The notes under the pieces: generated by a model
Told to the model about the DNA's origin: nothing
The model's database searches: none
What the model saw: only the letters and a program-made list of their open reading frames with translations
Translations under genes and position numbers: made by a program
Origin: Anastrepha obliqua
Lineage: Eukaryota; Arthropoda; Insecta; Diptera; Tephritidae
Direction of reading: 5' to 3'
Assembly (NCBI RefSeq): GCF_027943255.1
Contig: NC_072895.1
Span: 31,408,001-31,472,000 of the forward strand
Length of the DNA: 64,000 bases
Shown here: positions 46,033 through 57,375 of the stretch, piece after piece
Layout of the letters: every line of letters starts with the position of its first letter
How positions within the stretch are numbered: position 1 is the stretch's first letter

Positions 46033-47353
46033 ACAGGTGGCGCTAACGTAATCCTCCTATCAGAAAATGCTATAAATTTTGCGATTGGCCCCTATTGTCA
46101 GTTCTGTTTTGACATTTGTGTAGTAAACACATGCGAAATACACGTTAATAAACAATGTTACGCTACACTGCTCCAGAACGCGGAATATTGCTGACTATTT
46201 ATTTGACCAATAATCGGTCGGTGACTTTGGCACAACGTGAATTTCGTCGCAGATTTCCTCACCGTCCAACGCCTACTGGTGAAACACTGCGATGTTTAGC
46301 CGCTCGCCTCGAAGAGACTGGCACAACACGAGATGCTGCCAGGCGTGGCAGACCCCGGAGTATCCGTTCTGCAGAGAATATTGCTGCTGTAGCCGAGGAT
46401 GTCATGGAAGCGCCGTCGACATCGACCAGACGACGTGCCACGGAAATTGGTATCAGTCGATGGTCTTTACAGCGAATTTTGGTACAAGATTTTAAGATGT
46501 TTCCGTACAAAGTCCAGACGCTGCATCAGCTGTTAGCTGCTGGCCGCCAATCGCGTCTAACATACGCTCAAGCCATCCTTAATCACCACCAAGAGGAAGA
46601 TGATTTTTCATCAAAAATAATCATGAGTGATGAGGCCCATTTCCATCTTAACGGGTACGTAAATAAGCAAAATTTACGCTTCTAGGGCACTGAAAATCCG
46701 CGTGTAAGCCACGAAGAGCCATTACACCCGCTCAAAGTCACTGTATGGTGTGTTGTTTTCGCTGGAGGAGTCATCGGACCTTTTTTCTTCGAAGACGTCG
46801 CGGGCCAAACGGTTACTGTTAATGGTGAGCGCTACACAGCAATGATCAACGAGTTCTTTTTGCCGCAACTTGATGAATTGGGATTGAAAAACATGTGGTT
46901 CCAACAGGACGGTGCAACGGCACACACTGCACGTGCCACAACCGATATGCTGAAGGATGCATTTCCCGGGAGCCTAATCTCCCGTTTTGACGATTTGCAC
47001 TGGCCAACAAGATCGCCTGATTTTACCGCTCCAGGATTCTTTTTGTGGGGCTTTTTGAAGTCGCTGGTTTATGTCAACAAGCCTCAGACTCTTGCAGCTC
47101 TTAAAGACAATATCCGTCAAAAATGTGAGGACCTATCGCCGGAAGTTTTGGCCAAAGTGATGGAAAATGCCATAAAAAGGGCTCAAATAGCAATCAACTG
47201 TGGCGGCGGCCATTTACATGACATCATATTCTCGACTTGATGTAAAAAAAATTAAAAGACCAAATAAAAATAATCCACAGGAAGAATAAAAGTTTTTCAG
47301 TTTTTTTAAATTACAAGCAAAAAACATCGCAAGGTTACTTTTGCGCCACCTTG
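46033..47353 (+). mobile_element. Full-length DD41D (rosa-like) mariner inside piggyBac
   Basis: TA at 46031-46032 and 47354-47355 flank inverted ends ACAGGTGGCGCTAACGTAAT and CAAGGTGGCGCAAAAGTAAC (reverse complement of right), which share GGTGGCGC and GTAA. The element is 1,321 bp. Removing it with one TA restores a continuous piggyBac frame across codons for ESYIQSVFDE, so it is a clean single insertion into a coding exon. Confidence 0.95.
46155..47240 (+). pseudogene. DD41D mariner transposase, one stop, third Asp lost
   Basis: ATG 46155 opens MLRYTAPERGILLTIYLTNN; the DNA-binding region runs through RRGRPRSIRSAENIAAVAED and RRATEIGISRWSLQRIL. Catalysis would use IIMSDEAHFHLNGYVNKQN (first Asp) and MWFQQDGATAHTARATTDML (second). 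The third site reads SPDFTAPGFFLWGFLKS: the residue 42 after the second Asp is Gly (GGA at 47034-47036) where the sister copy at 44245 has Asp. A TAG at 46683-46685 replaces the expected Trp before GTENPRV. Otherwise the frame is open for 361 codons to 47240. Two independent lesions make it inactive. Confidence 0.93.
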
Positions 47354-49204
47354 TACAATCTGTATTTGATGAAATTTGTGACGATGACGCTCCCTATGAC
47401 TTTGACTCAGAAGATGAAGAAGAAATTCAATTCAATGACATTGAAATTGCTGATGACGATGCTGAAGTTTCGCAAAGTGCCGCAGAAGTATTACCTGATT
47501 ATGCGGACTATGAGGATGATGAAGAAGACGATGAAGAAGAAGAAGTAGAAGAAAATAATGAATTACCTGCTAGTGGCGAAAAATTTGTTGCACGTGATGG
47601 TACTGAGTGGATGAAAGAACCAAATATAATAAGTCGCCAGGTACTCAGACAAAATATTATAAGAGAACGTTCTGGACCAGCTAGATGCACTGAAATGTTG
47701 TCAATAGAGCAAACATTCAAATGTTTCATGAACGTTGAAATGGCTGATATAATTATGCGCCACACAAATAAGTTAGCAAAATAAACTTATAATGCTTACA
47801 ACAATGCGCATCCAAACACAACTCCTAAGTCATTGACACCTGTGTCAATAACAGAGCTGTATGCATTTTTTGGCATACTTATTATGACTGGTGCGAACCA
47901 TAGCAATGGAGAACATGTTCGAGATTTATGGAGCGTCAAAAACTATCCTTTATATCGCCCCACAATGGGAGTCAACCGTTTCTGTTCGATATTGCGGTTC
48001 CTAAGATTTGACGATAAAAACACTCGTGCAACACGCTTACTAACTGATAAAGCAGCACCGATCAGTGAGTTGTGGACGATGATAAACAATAATCTTGCTG
48101 CACATTACAAGCCCACAAATCATATATTCCTCAAGAAATGAAGCAGAACAAAAACAGGACAATTGGTTCAACGACATTTGGCTTCAAAAATAATGTGACA
48201 ATGTGCTCTTATGTTCCCCAAAAAAAATAAAGCAGTAATTTTGCTTTCGACCATGCATAATGATGCTGAAATAGCTGACAGTGGGAAACCTGAAATAATT
48301 GAATATTATAATCGTACCAAAGGTGGTGTTGATCGAATGGACCAAATGTTTGCGGAATATCCAACACAAAGCCAAACAAAACGATGGCCACTAGCGATGT
48401 TCTTCAACATGTTGGACATTACAGCTCTTGCAGGCTACATTGTCTACGATTTGAATAACCCTATGTTGCCTTGGAGAACAAACAACAAGCGTAAGCAGAT
48501 CCTGCGCAGCTTGGCTGAAGCATTGTGTATGCCCATTATTGAAGCCAGAGCCATAAATCGTCAAGTGACGCGAAATTTTTCGACTAAAATTGCTATTGAA
48601 GCATATTTCAACCGACCGCTGGAATCAATGGTGTCAACAGCAGCATCAACATCTGCCGCAGCGCGCACGCCAAAACCTGTGTCCGGATCTTGCTATTTAT
48701 GTTACGCACAAGAGGAAAAACGCCATAGAAAAACCAGAAAGCTGTGCGCCAAATGTAAGAAGCCAATGTGTCTTGAACATTCGGTCACATCAACAAATTG
48801 CTCTATTTGCCATGATTTTCCTTAGATATAAGATACATTTTTATAATTTTTATAATAAAAGTCAATAATATAATGTGTGAAATGAATATTTTTATTTTAT
48901 TTATTTATTTTTTAAATAAAAAAATAATATAAAAAATGTTTTTTTTTTTTTTTGATTATTATGAGGATTTTTACTATTGGGGTACAAACGTATCCCGGGT
49001 GTGTGTTTACGTATATAATGTGTTTGGAAGGCTGTAGCTCCTGAACCAATGGTCCGATCTGGTTCAAATTGTGAATTTGAACTCAAAACTAAATAATCTT
49101 CCTAGATCCGAAGCTAGCGGTATAGAGGTATAGCGGTTCAAAAGTTACAACACTTCAAAGTTGAAGTGGATACATTTGTACCCGGGTATGTGTTCTAGGG
49201 TTAA

Positions 49205-49790
49205 AAGATCTGCAAGTAGTAGCCTACGAACTTCCCCAATTGCCAGTACTTCCGCTTGAAAGACACTGCAGGCGTTAGGAAAACGTAGAGATTTTTAAAT
49301 TTTAAGTCTATGAGAATCTGTATAGGCTGAAGTGTCGAAGTTGTTTAGTGAGAATCCCTCATTCCATTCCTCCTTACATGGAAAGACAGTGCCAAAATTT
49401 CTTTGAAAGTTACCGTTGGGTCGATGTAATCAATTCTCTCTGAGGTATACTGAGTTTGTTGAAGTAATAGACTAGCAAGGCCACAAGGTTTTTGCTTGAA
49501 TGATTCCACTAATCGTGTTGGGACACAGTCCTGATGCCATTAGCACCACATCGTCAGCGTACGCCAGTACTTTTACCCCGCTTCTATTAAGTTTCATTAA
49601 GATTTTGCTGAACACACATAACCAAAGAGGTAGAGATAATACTCTCCCCTGTGTGGTACCCCTATGGACCCTCTTAGTTACGTTGATATTACCCGTATTA
49701 GGTTTGATGATCCCGGTTTTTGGCATAGAGATGATCCAATTACTGATACAACTTTCCACCCCTACGTCTATTCGGCCATGCGGTTAACTT
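49205..49790 (-). mobile_element. LINE relic (RT and RNase H) flanking piggyBac
   Basis: Minus strand, 49759-49472: RVHRGTTQGRVLSLPLWLCV and SGVKVLAYADDVVLMASGLC, with catalytic YADD intact, followed by the usual GLCPNT. Near the piggyBac boundary another frame gives LRFPNACSVFQAEVLAIGEV with the RNase H Glu. It resembles the plus-strand relic at 6840-8060. The RNase H domain stops at the piggyBac TTAA and does not continue at 45709. Confidence 0.82.
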
Positions 49791-51517
49791 TTTAATAATC
49801 TCATATGTAGCAAACTGCAATACAGTTATTTTACAAAATCATCATTTATAAAGGTCAGTGAATTTGGTACACAACTTTTTTCTGTATTTATTTAGCGTGA
49901 AAATTAAATTATTTATCAACTTCTCTTACTTAATGATGCTGAAAAATAATGACACAATTTTCCCTGTTAATGGAGCTGAACATAAATGACAAATTGGCGG
50001 TCGCTAAGTATTAATGTGCATACTTCGGTGAGTGATAAAAAAATAAACCAATAATATTTGTGTGAAATAAAAACATTTTAATGGTTTTTTATTTTTTTTT
50101 TTAATTTCATTTCGTTCACAACATTCCGTCAGTGCATTTGTAAAGTAGTATTTGAGCAGTGGAATTGAGAGGATTTTCGCTGCAATGCCTAGTCAGGTCC
50201 CTGCCTGCGGCACCTTAGTTTTGCACCACCTCATACATATGAACACACATCCAAACTTAGTACGCACATATGGCACGTCGACCACAAAGCCATCAACTAT
50301 TTGATGATCTTAGGGCGAAGTTGCTCTTCAACGAAATTCATCTCGCACTTCAATGGATAAAAAGTATTTGAGAATGACACAATTTTATTAGCGAACCAAA
50401 AACGAAAATGATGAAGTGTGAAACAAAGTTTGTAAATCGCAATTTGTGTTTACTTCATTTCGTACGTGCACTCATCGTACCACTTCACTGACAACTACAC
50501 GCAATCTGTATGGGATGGGTGGTTGGTGATGGTCGGTGGCGCTCTAAAGAATTGAGTTGGTAGAATATTAAACACAACTGCAGAGGCAAACGCGTCTTTC
50601 GCTATATAAATACACTCAAGTCCGACTCTGCGAATGACGCGCATATCAATAAAACATAAATAAGTTAATACAAACAAAACAAAACAAAACAAACATGAAT
50701 GGAAAAATATGAAAATGATGCCCAAGAAAGTGAACCAATTTAGAAGCTGTGGTGTGCGGCGTGGATTGCGCTGACAACCAATTCTTCCAAATCTCTCTGC
50801 ATTTAGTGGTGAATGCGGCAAAACCAATTGATGCAATGATAATCTCGCTGTCAAAATAAGCCATGTGTCACGTTTCAGCAATAAAACCGTCTAATTTACG
50901 ATTCGCAATAAAAATTTGAACACGAAATAAAACAAGGAAGTGCGAAATATCTGCGTGCGTGCTTATGTGTGTGTGCATGAAATCGAAAGCATAAAGCGCG
51001 CACAAAAAACAAAAAAAAAACCGTATATGGAGAGACGCAAGCCATAAGCATAAAGAAACTATTTCGAGAGAAACTAACAGCGAGCAAACAGGAAGATTAA
51101 CAAGGAAATGCAGAAAGGCGGAGCTCGGAGTTCGAAGGAGGAGTTTTGATGTGTGCGAAGGACATTTTTTTAATGTTATGGTTAGTTTTTGCGTTTGCCT
51201 TAATATTCTCGTAACCCACAACAAAAATAGTGCGACAATGTTGCCATGGGGTACGAGGTGTGGCAACTAAGTTGCGTGAATTTAGTTGTAACTCGGAAAC
51301 TCAACAACACTCAGCACTTCCGAAGCTTGAAGCCTACGACGCATATGGTTTGTGTTTTACGCGTGATTTTCCAAAGTAACTTTTTAATGCGCCATGCAAA
51401 TGAGTGACGTGACTTGCATTACAAGCAAGCGAAAAACCCTAAGAAACCCTGCAAAAATTGGATGCAGTATACAGAGATACCAGAAGTGGAAATAAAATTC
51501 AATAAAATTGATAGGAT
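49791..51517. other. Unassigned stretch, no gene recognised
   Basis: AT-rich with T- and A-runs and an (AAAAC)n run near 50672-50692. No protein motif or terminal repeats are seen. Confidence 0.45.
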
Positions 51518-52700
51518 GGGAGAGGGAAAGGAAAAGGGAGAGGGAGAGGGAGAGGGAGAGGGAGAGGTAGAGGTAGAGGTAGAGGTAGAGGTAGAGGTAG
51601 AGGTAGAGGTAGAGGTAGAGGTAGAGGTAGAGGTAGAGGTAGAGGTAGAGGTAGAGGTAGAGGTAGAGGTAGAGGTAGAGGTAGAGGTAGAGGTAGAGGT
51701 AGAGGTAGAGGTAGAGGTAGAGGTAGAGGTAGAGGTAGAGGTAGAGGTAGAGGTAGAGGTAAAGGTAGAGGTAGAGGTAGAGGTAGAGGTAGAGGTAGAG
51801 GTAGAGGTAGAGGTAGAGGTAGAGGTAGAGGTAGAGGTAGAGGTAGAGGTAGAGGTAGAGGTAGAGGTAGAGGTAGAGGTAGAGGTAGAGGTAGAGGTAG
51901 AGGTAGAGGTAGAGGTAGAGGTAGAGGTAGAGGTAGAGGTAGAGGTAGAGGTAGAGGTAGAGGTAGAGGTAGAGGTAGAGGTAGAGGTAGAGGTAGAGGT
52001 AGAGGTAGAGGTAGAGGTAGAGGTAGAGGTAGAGGTAGAGGTAGAGGTAGAGGTAGAGGTAGAGGTAGAGGTAGAGGTAGAGGTAGAGGTAGAGGTAGAG
52101 GTAGAGGTAGAGGTAGAGGTAGAGGTAGAGGTAGAGGTAGAGGTAGAGGTAGAGGTAGAGGTAGAGGTAGAGGTAGAGGTAGAGGTAGAGGTAGAGGTAG
52201 AGGTAGAGGTAGAGGTAGAGGTAGAGGTAGAGGTAGAGGTAGAGGTAGAGGTAGAGGTAGAGGTAGAGGTAGAGGTAGAGGTAGAGGTAGAGGTAGAGGT
52301 AGAGGTAGAGGTAGAGGTAGAGGTAGAGGTAGAGGTAGAGGTAGAGGAAGTGAAGAGGGAGAGTGAGAGTGAGAGGGAGAGGGATAGTGGGAGTGGGAGT
52401 GGGAGTCAGAGTGAGATGGAGAAGGAGAGGGAGAGGGAGAGGGAGAGGGAGAGGGAGAGGGAGAGGGAGAGGGAGAGGGAGAGGGAGAGGGAGAGGGAGA
52501 GGGAGAGGGAGAGGGAGAGGCATAGGAAGAGGAAGAGGAATAGGAAGGGGAGAGAAAGAGGAAGAGGAAAAGGAATAGGAAGTGGGAGGGGAAGAGGAAT
52601 AGGAAGGTAAAGAGGGAGAATAAAAGAAAAGGAAGAGCGAGAGGGAGAGTAAGAACAAGAAGAATACGGAAAGGGAGAGAGAGAGGGAGAGGGAGGCAAG
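51518..52700. repeat. Polypurine block flanking and including the hexamer array
   Basis: The plus strand is almost entirely A and G (apart from the T of GGTA) for about 1.2 kb. Composition changes from GAGGGA hexamers (51537-51566) to GAGGTA (51567-52347), then mixed GA-rich sequence, then GAGGGA again (about 52425-52520) and irregular GGAAGA to 52700. Mirror-symmetric polypurine runs can form triplex DNA. Confidence 0.93.
51567..52347. repeat. (GAGGTA)n microsatellite, ~130 copies
   Basis: About 780 bp of tandem hexamer with one base substitution that I can see (GAGGTAAAGGTA at 51762). Translation gives poly(Val-Glu) on one strand and poly(Tyr-Leu) on the other; neither is a credible protein. 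The homogeneity implies recent expansion or an assembly artefact. Confidence 0.96.
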
Positions 52701-52799
52701 CCTGATCTTATGAGGAGCCCACTTGGACAAAAATCAAAATTCGCCCATTGCGATACCATACACAGAGGGGAGCAGAAGGACAAGAACCAAACAGGTGGA

Positions 52800-53710
52800 A
52801 AAGGTAGAAGGAGCTTTGGGTTAGATTTTGACGACCAAGAGTAGCGAATTACTTTCATAAATCCGCTTAAAGCTACTGACGAATTTCAACAGGTTTGTGA
52901 TATTTAAACCCGCAATATCCGCAGATGTAATAGAAAAGTGAGAGCCCAGCTGTTTAAATCTTTGCGCTACAAGAGCAGTGCAGCTAAAAAAAATTGCTGA
53001 GATGATTCCGCCTCTTCCCCCAGATAGCTTCTGCAGAAAGCAGTTGAAGCAATGCCAAGTTTCACCGTACAGACACCTAACGGTAAAGATACCTACCAAA
53101 TTCGAGAGCTGCGGCTTTGTTAGTCTTAGAAGTTCGATCAAGCACCCTGATCTACCCATAGTGAGCAGGATCTCGCGACTTTGCATGTTTGCGCACTAGT
53201 CCAGCGCTCGCTGACTTGACGCGAGGCCCATCTTTAAAGGTGTCGACCAAAGGTTCTCAAGGGAACCCCAATCTTCTTGCTTTGCTATGAAACCGTCTCT
53301 AAGGTCCCTTGTCTAGCCAGCTCTGCAGCCCAACAGTTTCCCTCTCTGCCTCTGTGACCGGGAACCCAGCCAACTACTTTCAAACGCGCAAGCAACGAGA
53401 CCAAGCCCCCAATTGCCGCTTGGCCTCCGGAGTAAATATTTACGTCCTTCACAGTAATTACAGAAGTAAGCAACTGATTCATTTATTCCTTAATTGCGCT
53501 TACCTGTGCTAGGAAAACACTACAGTGGCCTGGAATCCCAAATCTGGGCGTGATGGGGAACTCTTCTCGGGATACTTCCCCACCAACTCTGCTATCCAAC
53601 TGCGAGCCCACCGTAAACATGCTTTTTGACCTGTTTGCATATTTTGCACCTCGCCTACCTCTCCCATACGATTGGAAAAAGTAGCGTTTGGACCCAGCGA
53701 AAGTTTTCAA
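52800..53710 (-). mobile_element. LOA/R1-like LINE 3' relic, copy C1
   Basis: The minus strand shows FTVGSQLDSRVGGEV (degraded TDGSxLxxxVGxG), IPGHCSVFLAQVSAIKE, VKDVNIYSGGQAAIGGLVS (Asp of DSQAA lost), and VGWVPGHRGREGNCWAAELA with RQGTLETVS at 53370-53285. The tail 53186-52821 holds PTKFESCGF-antisense-type sequence and ADIAGLNITNLLKFVSSFKR. Copies of the same family lie at 58230-58720 and 650-1975. Confidence 0.78.
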
Positions 53711-54979
53711 TGTCCAATAAAATGAAACAAATACAAAAATTTACTGAGGAAGTTTAGCTCAAAAAAATACTAGGGATCCATTAACGGGTGACAACAGATC
53801 CTTCAGGTCGCTGTGCTAAGTCTACTCGTTATAGTAATATAATAACAGGAATAATAATAAAGAGTTGAGTAATTTGCGTACGTCCGCGAGACCCGTGAAC
53901 AAAGTCACCTGTGAATGGAAATTAGAAGGGTGGGTGGTGTTCAGCAAAAGTACATACACTCACTGAAAGCAATTTTGATTAATTTTTCGATATCTGCTAG
54001 AGCGCCATCATAACATGAAAAAAATGACCTAACAGTTTCATGTAGGAACGACTGCAGGCACGCACTGCAGTTCTTACTCACCAATACCTTCTGAATCTAA
54101 AAAAACTTTTTAGCGAAAAATGCATTTCAGAAATGCAGTATTCACTCCACATCCTCGCCATATAAAAAAAACTCACCGTGGGGACTGTAGCCGCTCTACT
54201 GAACGGATTACTGAGAAAATGTTGTGCAGAGGTATAGAGCGAGTCTATTGAGAAGGTCGTTAATGAAATGTTGCTCGCAACTTAATTTGCTTGTGCACTA
54301 TTTACAAATTTCCGAAACTTAATTGTCGCACCTCGTATGTACGCAACGGCCTTAATGGCTACGCATTCCAATTCTGACAGCACTGAGCCCTGAAATGAGC
54401 CGCGAAAAGAGGAAGCGATGATGGAGTAAAAGTGATGTTGACAATTTAATATGACTATGCAAAAGTTTCGTTCGCTCGATTTCTGTCTGTTGCACACAGT
54501 TTTGCAAATGTTTCGGAAAATGCAAACACAAGTAATTTAAATTTTTCCTCTCAATCAATAGAGGCGACCGAGCAAAGCTGGATGCAAAATGTACAACAGT
54601 GTGAACATGCAAGTGGGTTGCAACTTTCCAATTTAAAGTTGGACGTTTGGTGACGTAAAATAATTGGAAGAAAAAATTAAATTATGCAGCGCAAAAAATT
54701 CGTTATAAAGTTAAAAATGAAGGATAAAACTAAAAATCAACCAATGTCGACATTGCAATTAATTTTTTTTTTCTTGTTTTAATCTGAACGGTCTGCAGCA
54801 AACGATTCAAAGCCATTATAACGGTAATACTGGGGGAGAGTTGTTTTTTAGGGTAGTTAATATAATCAAATAACCTTTTTTGTGATAGTGCTCGACTTAT
54901 AGGGAATTTAGAGTTAGAGAAGTTCGAGGCTTGGAATTAAAATTGAGTTAATATTGAATAATTGTATGAAGAATAACAT
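53711..54979. other. Unassigned stretch
   Basis: No motif, array or inverted ends are recognised. It ends near a (GATAA)n tract that is the tail of the next LINE. Confidence 0.45.
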
Positions 54980-56560
54980 TTGAAAGATAAGATAAGATAG
55001 GAGTTTATTAAGTAGAAAAAAGTTACAATATTTATGTTATCGCACAATTTACAGAATATGATATAAATCTTAATTCTACATCATTATATTCATATATTTA
55101 ACACAGGTTTGGTTTTTTAAACGATTTTTTCTTTTTTTCGAATGAAAAAACTACTATGAAAAACCTCCGCTTTACATCTTACAAGCTAGGGTTAATCTAT
55201 ACACATTTAAGTACCACGGCCTAATTGAACATTAAGAAAGTTCAGTTATTAGCAGATTGTCCGAAAAACTGGAACGAATTTTGAATCTTATAGTCAAATT
55301 TTGTATTTGATCTGACAAAATCTTAGTTTTTGATTCATCATGAAGCTTTCTGGTGGAGAAATGCCATGGGAGTCGTAGCATCATTTTGAGTACCTTATTT
55401 TGGCAAATTTGCAGTTTCTTAACATGTGTCTTTGCGATATTACTCCAGGCTGGACAGGCATATAATATTATTGGCTGAAATACAGACTTATAAATTATTA
55501 GTTTATTTTTATCACTTAAGCCTGAGCGTCTATTTATTAGGGGATATAACCTTTTAATCGCCAAATTTACTTTCTCCTGTATGTACTTTACATGATCGCA
55601 AAAAGATACTTTTTTATCAAAAATCACCCCCAGATATCGTAAGGTATTGGCCCACGGGATATCATAACTACCTAATTTCAAACCTGTACTTGGTATAAAG
55701 CAATGACTTCTTTTTCTAGTGAAAAAGATAGCTTGCGTCTTACCAATGTTTAATTTTATTTTCCAAGTACACAAGTAGTCTGCCATGTTTTGTAGTGCAT
55801 CTTGAAGTTTGGTTACGATTTGGTTACCAAATGCATGCGAATAAAATATGCCAATGTCGTCTGCATACATAGCATATGAACAGTTGGCTAATTTGGGAAA
55901 ATCAGAGCAATAAATAATGTACAGTGAAGGACCAAGTACCGATCCCTGGGGAACTCCAGCGGGTAATTCGATCATGTCAGAGTATTCGTCATTCAGAGAC
56001 ACGCAAAAGTAACGATTTTTCAAAAAGCAATTTATGATTTTTACTAGTGGTAACGGAAATTTTAAATTTATTAATTTGTAAATAAGACCATCATGCCATA
56101 TCGAATCAAAAGCTTTCTCAACGTCAAGAAGCATTAAACCGGTTGATTTCTTGTGATCGAAGTTAGATTTGACGTGATTATAGATTCGTTTAATCTGATG
56201 AGTCATACTATGATGTTGTCTAAATCCAAATTGCTCATTTGGTATAATCTTATGGGTGTCTAGGAACAGGGATATTTTTTTTTTTGATAATTTTTTCAAA
56301 AACCTTGCTTAAGCTGCTTAGAAGACTAATAGGGCGGTAGCTATCAGCTGCGTTTACTGGCTTGCCCGGCTTGCGAATTGGAATTATTTTAGCTGATTTC
56401 CACGCATTAGGGAAATATTGCAATTTGATGCAAGAGTTTATCAAAAAAGTAAAATATATCACGGCCTCTTTGGGTAGGTGTCTGAGCATAATATTTTTTT
56501 TGAAAGTATTTCTTAATTTTTTCCGTAGAAAGTGGCAATAAAAATTCCTAGACTGCTACT
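54980..56560 (-). mobile_element. Jockey-clade LINE, 5' truncated, well preserved
   Basis: The 3' end (low coordinates) has AATAAA on the minus strand near 55000 followed by a (TATCT)n-type tail at 54981-54998. The RT frame is nearly intact. Upstream of about 56560 no LINE motif continues, so the copy is 5' truncated. It is the least damaged RT in the window. Confidence 0.85.
55232..56510 (-). pseudogene. Jockey-like reverse transcriptase, one frameshift
   Basis: It reverse-transcribes LINE RNA at the target nick. From 56489 the minus strand reads MLRHLPKEAVIYFTFLINSC, YFPNAWKSAKIIPIRKPGKP and SYRPISLLSSLSKVFEKIIK. A long A-run at about 56272-56285 shifts the frame. From 56299, IIPNEQFGFRQHHSMTHQIK, TGLMLLDVEKAFDSIWHDGL (palm A), IELPAGVPQGSVLGPSLYII and YAMYADDIGIFYS (catalytic YADD) follow. 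Then come LRYLGVIFDKKVSF and PIILYACPAWSNIAKTHVKK, and LQICQNKVLKMMLRLPWHFS is the Jockey-type C terminus, ending at 55232. Both catalytic sites are intact. The only lesion seen is in the homopolymer. Confidence 0.92.
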
Positions 56561-56859
56561 CTCGACAGTGCTGACGGAATTCCAGGTATTATTGAATTAC
56601 TTACCAAAGGTGTGTTGTAGACCGAAATCTAACTATTCCGCCCACTCTTGCTACAGATTACTTCGTCTATTCTTTTCAATGCTTCATAATGGGCATAAGA
56701 ATCGGTATATAAAATGCGAGAATTTCAATAAATCTTTGCCATTTTTTCTAATTGAAACTCATATGGCTTGTCAACGCCAATTAGATCGTTGCCTCGGGAG
56801 TTGCGGTTTCTCAGCCAGTGTTCTACACAATAAAAATATACCAAACATGTGCCCTTTAA

Positions 56860-57375
56860 GGGGTAGGGAGTAGTCAGAATTTTCAAAAAATTATAAATAC
56901 AAATACACAAAAAATTATAAATACGACAAATACTTTTCGAGTTATTCAACAATTAACAAAGGACGCTCGGGAGCTCCGGAATGGATAGCAAAACTTTTAA
57001 TGCATTTTTCTCAAAACTATGTTTTTTGAACTGGTGATCACCGTTACTTATGAACCGCTTGGAGGATTTCAATATGGCATATACTGCTTTTGAAAAACAT
57101 AAAAAATTTGTGCCTGATCGAGGATTTTTTTTTTCAAATATATCGATTTTTTTTTTTTTTAATTAATTTTCGGTTTTTTCTCGAAAATCTGAAAAATATT
57201 TCTTGAGGCCGCCATATTGTTAATTTTGAATAAAAAAAGCTATCTTTTAATAAAATTAATTTGTCTTGTCCGATTGATTTTAGATGAATCTCCAAGGACT
57301 TGTGATGATCACCGCAAGGGACTTCTTGAGAAACTGGCTCCACACAAACAAACAGCGATAACTTTTATAATTATT
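56860..57375. mobile_element. TTAA-type non-coding element 4, truncated
   Basis: After TTAA at 56856-56859 it begins GGGGTAGGGAGTAGTCAGAA, close to the start of element 1 (GGGGGAGGTAGGGT). The interior has GCATTTTTCTCAAAACTATG, matching element 3. No matching right end was found before repeat X begins at 57376, so it is probably cut. Confidence 0.55.

Larger units (their letters stand above)
45898..48825 (+). pseudogene. piggyBac transposase, intron-containing, core-deleted
   Basis: The family is a TTAA-specific DDD transposase. Exon 1 (45898-45944) starts MTSKRNEYLSSAAYR. A 57-bp GT-AG intron follows and exon 2 opens LTEEQRESYI at 46002. The frame continues after the mariner as QSVFDEICDDDAPYDFDSED, an acidic N-terminal domain. 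A single TAA at 47782-47784 interrupts before TYNAYNN. SITELYAFFGILIMTGANHS and FCSILRFLRFDDK follow to about 48135. The sequence then jumps to FGFKNNVTMCSYV, so the segment holding the first two catalytic Asp residues is deleted. After a one-base slip in an A-run near 48220, YYNRTKGGVDRMDQM retains the third. The C-terminal cysteine domain (CYLC, CAKC, CLEH, CSICH) is intact to the TAG at 48823. Confidence 0.93.
45714..49200 (+). mobile_element. piggyBac-like transposon with a nested mariner
   Basis: TTAA at 45710-45713 and 49201-49204 flank inverted ends CCCTAGAACACACACCC and CCCTAGAACACATACCC. A second inverted pair, CACACCCGGGATACGTTTGT with flanks, lies about 30 bp inside the left end but about 185 bp inside the right end. 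That asymmetry is a known feature of piggyBac. The right subterminal region also has a palindrome CACTTCAAAGTTGAAGTG at 49151-49168. Length is 3,487 bp, including the 1.3-kb mariner at 46033-47353, so the element itself is about 2.2 kb. Intact ends suggest it could be cross-mobilised. The flanks are two different relics, a mariner fragment and a LINE. Confidence 0.94.

Noticed and set aside
45170..49280. piggyBac inserted into a single older element
   Set aside because: The left flank is mariner and the right flank is LINE RNase H. They do not join into one protein across the TTAA, so a single host element cannot be claimed.
51414..52610. Long open frame encoding Val-Glu repeats (and Tyr-Leu repeats on the other strand)
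   Set aside because: It is the translation of the GAGGTA/GAGGGA microsatellite. A hexamer without stops is open in several frames, and flanking residues show no domain.
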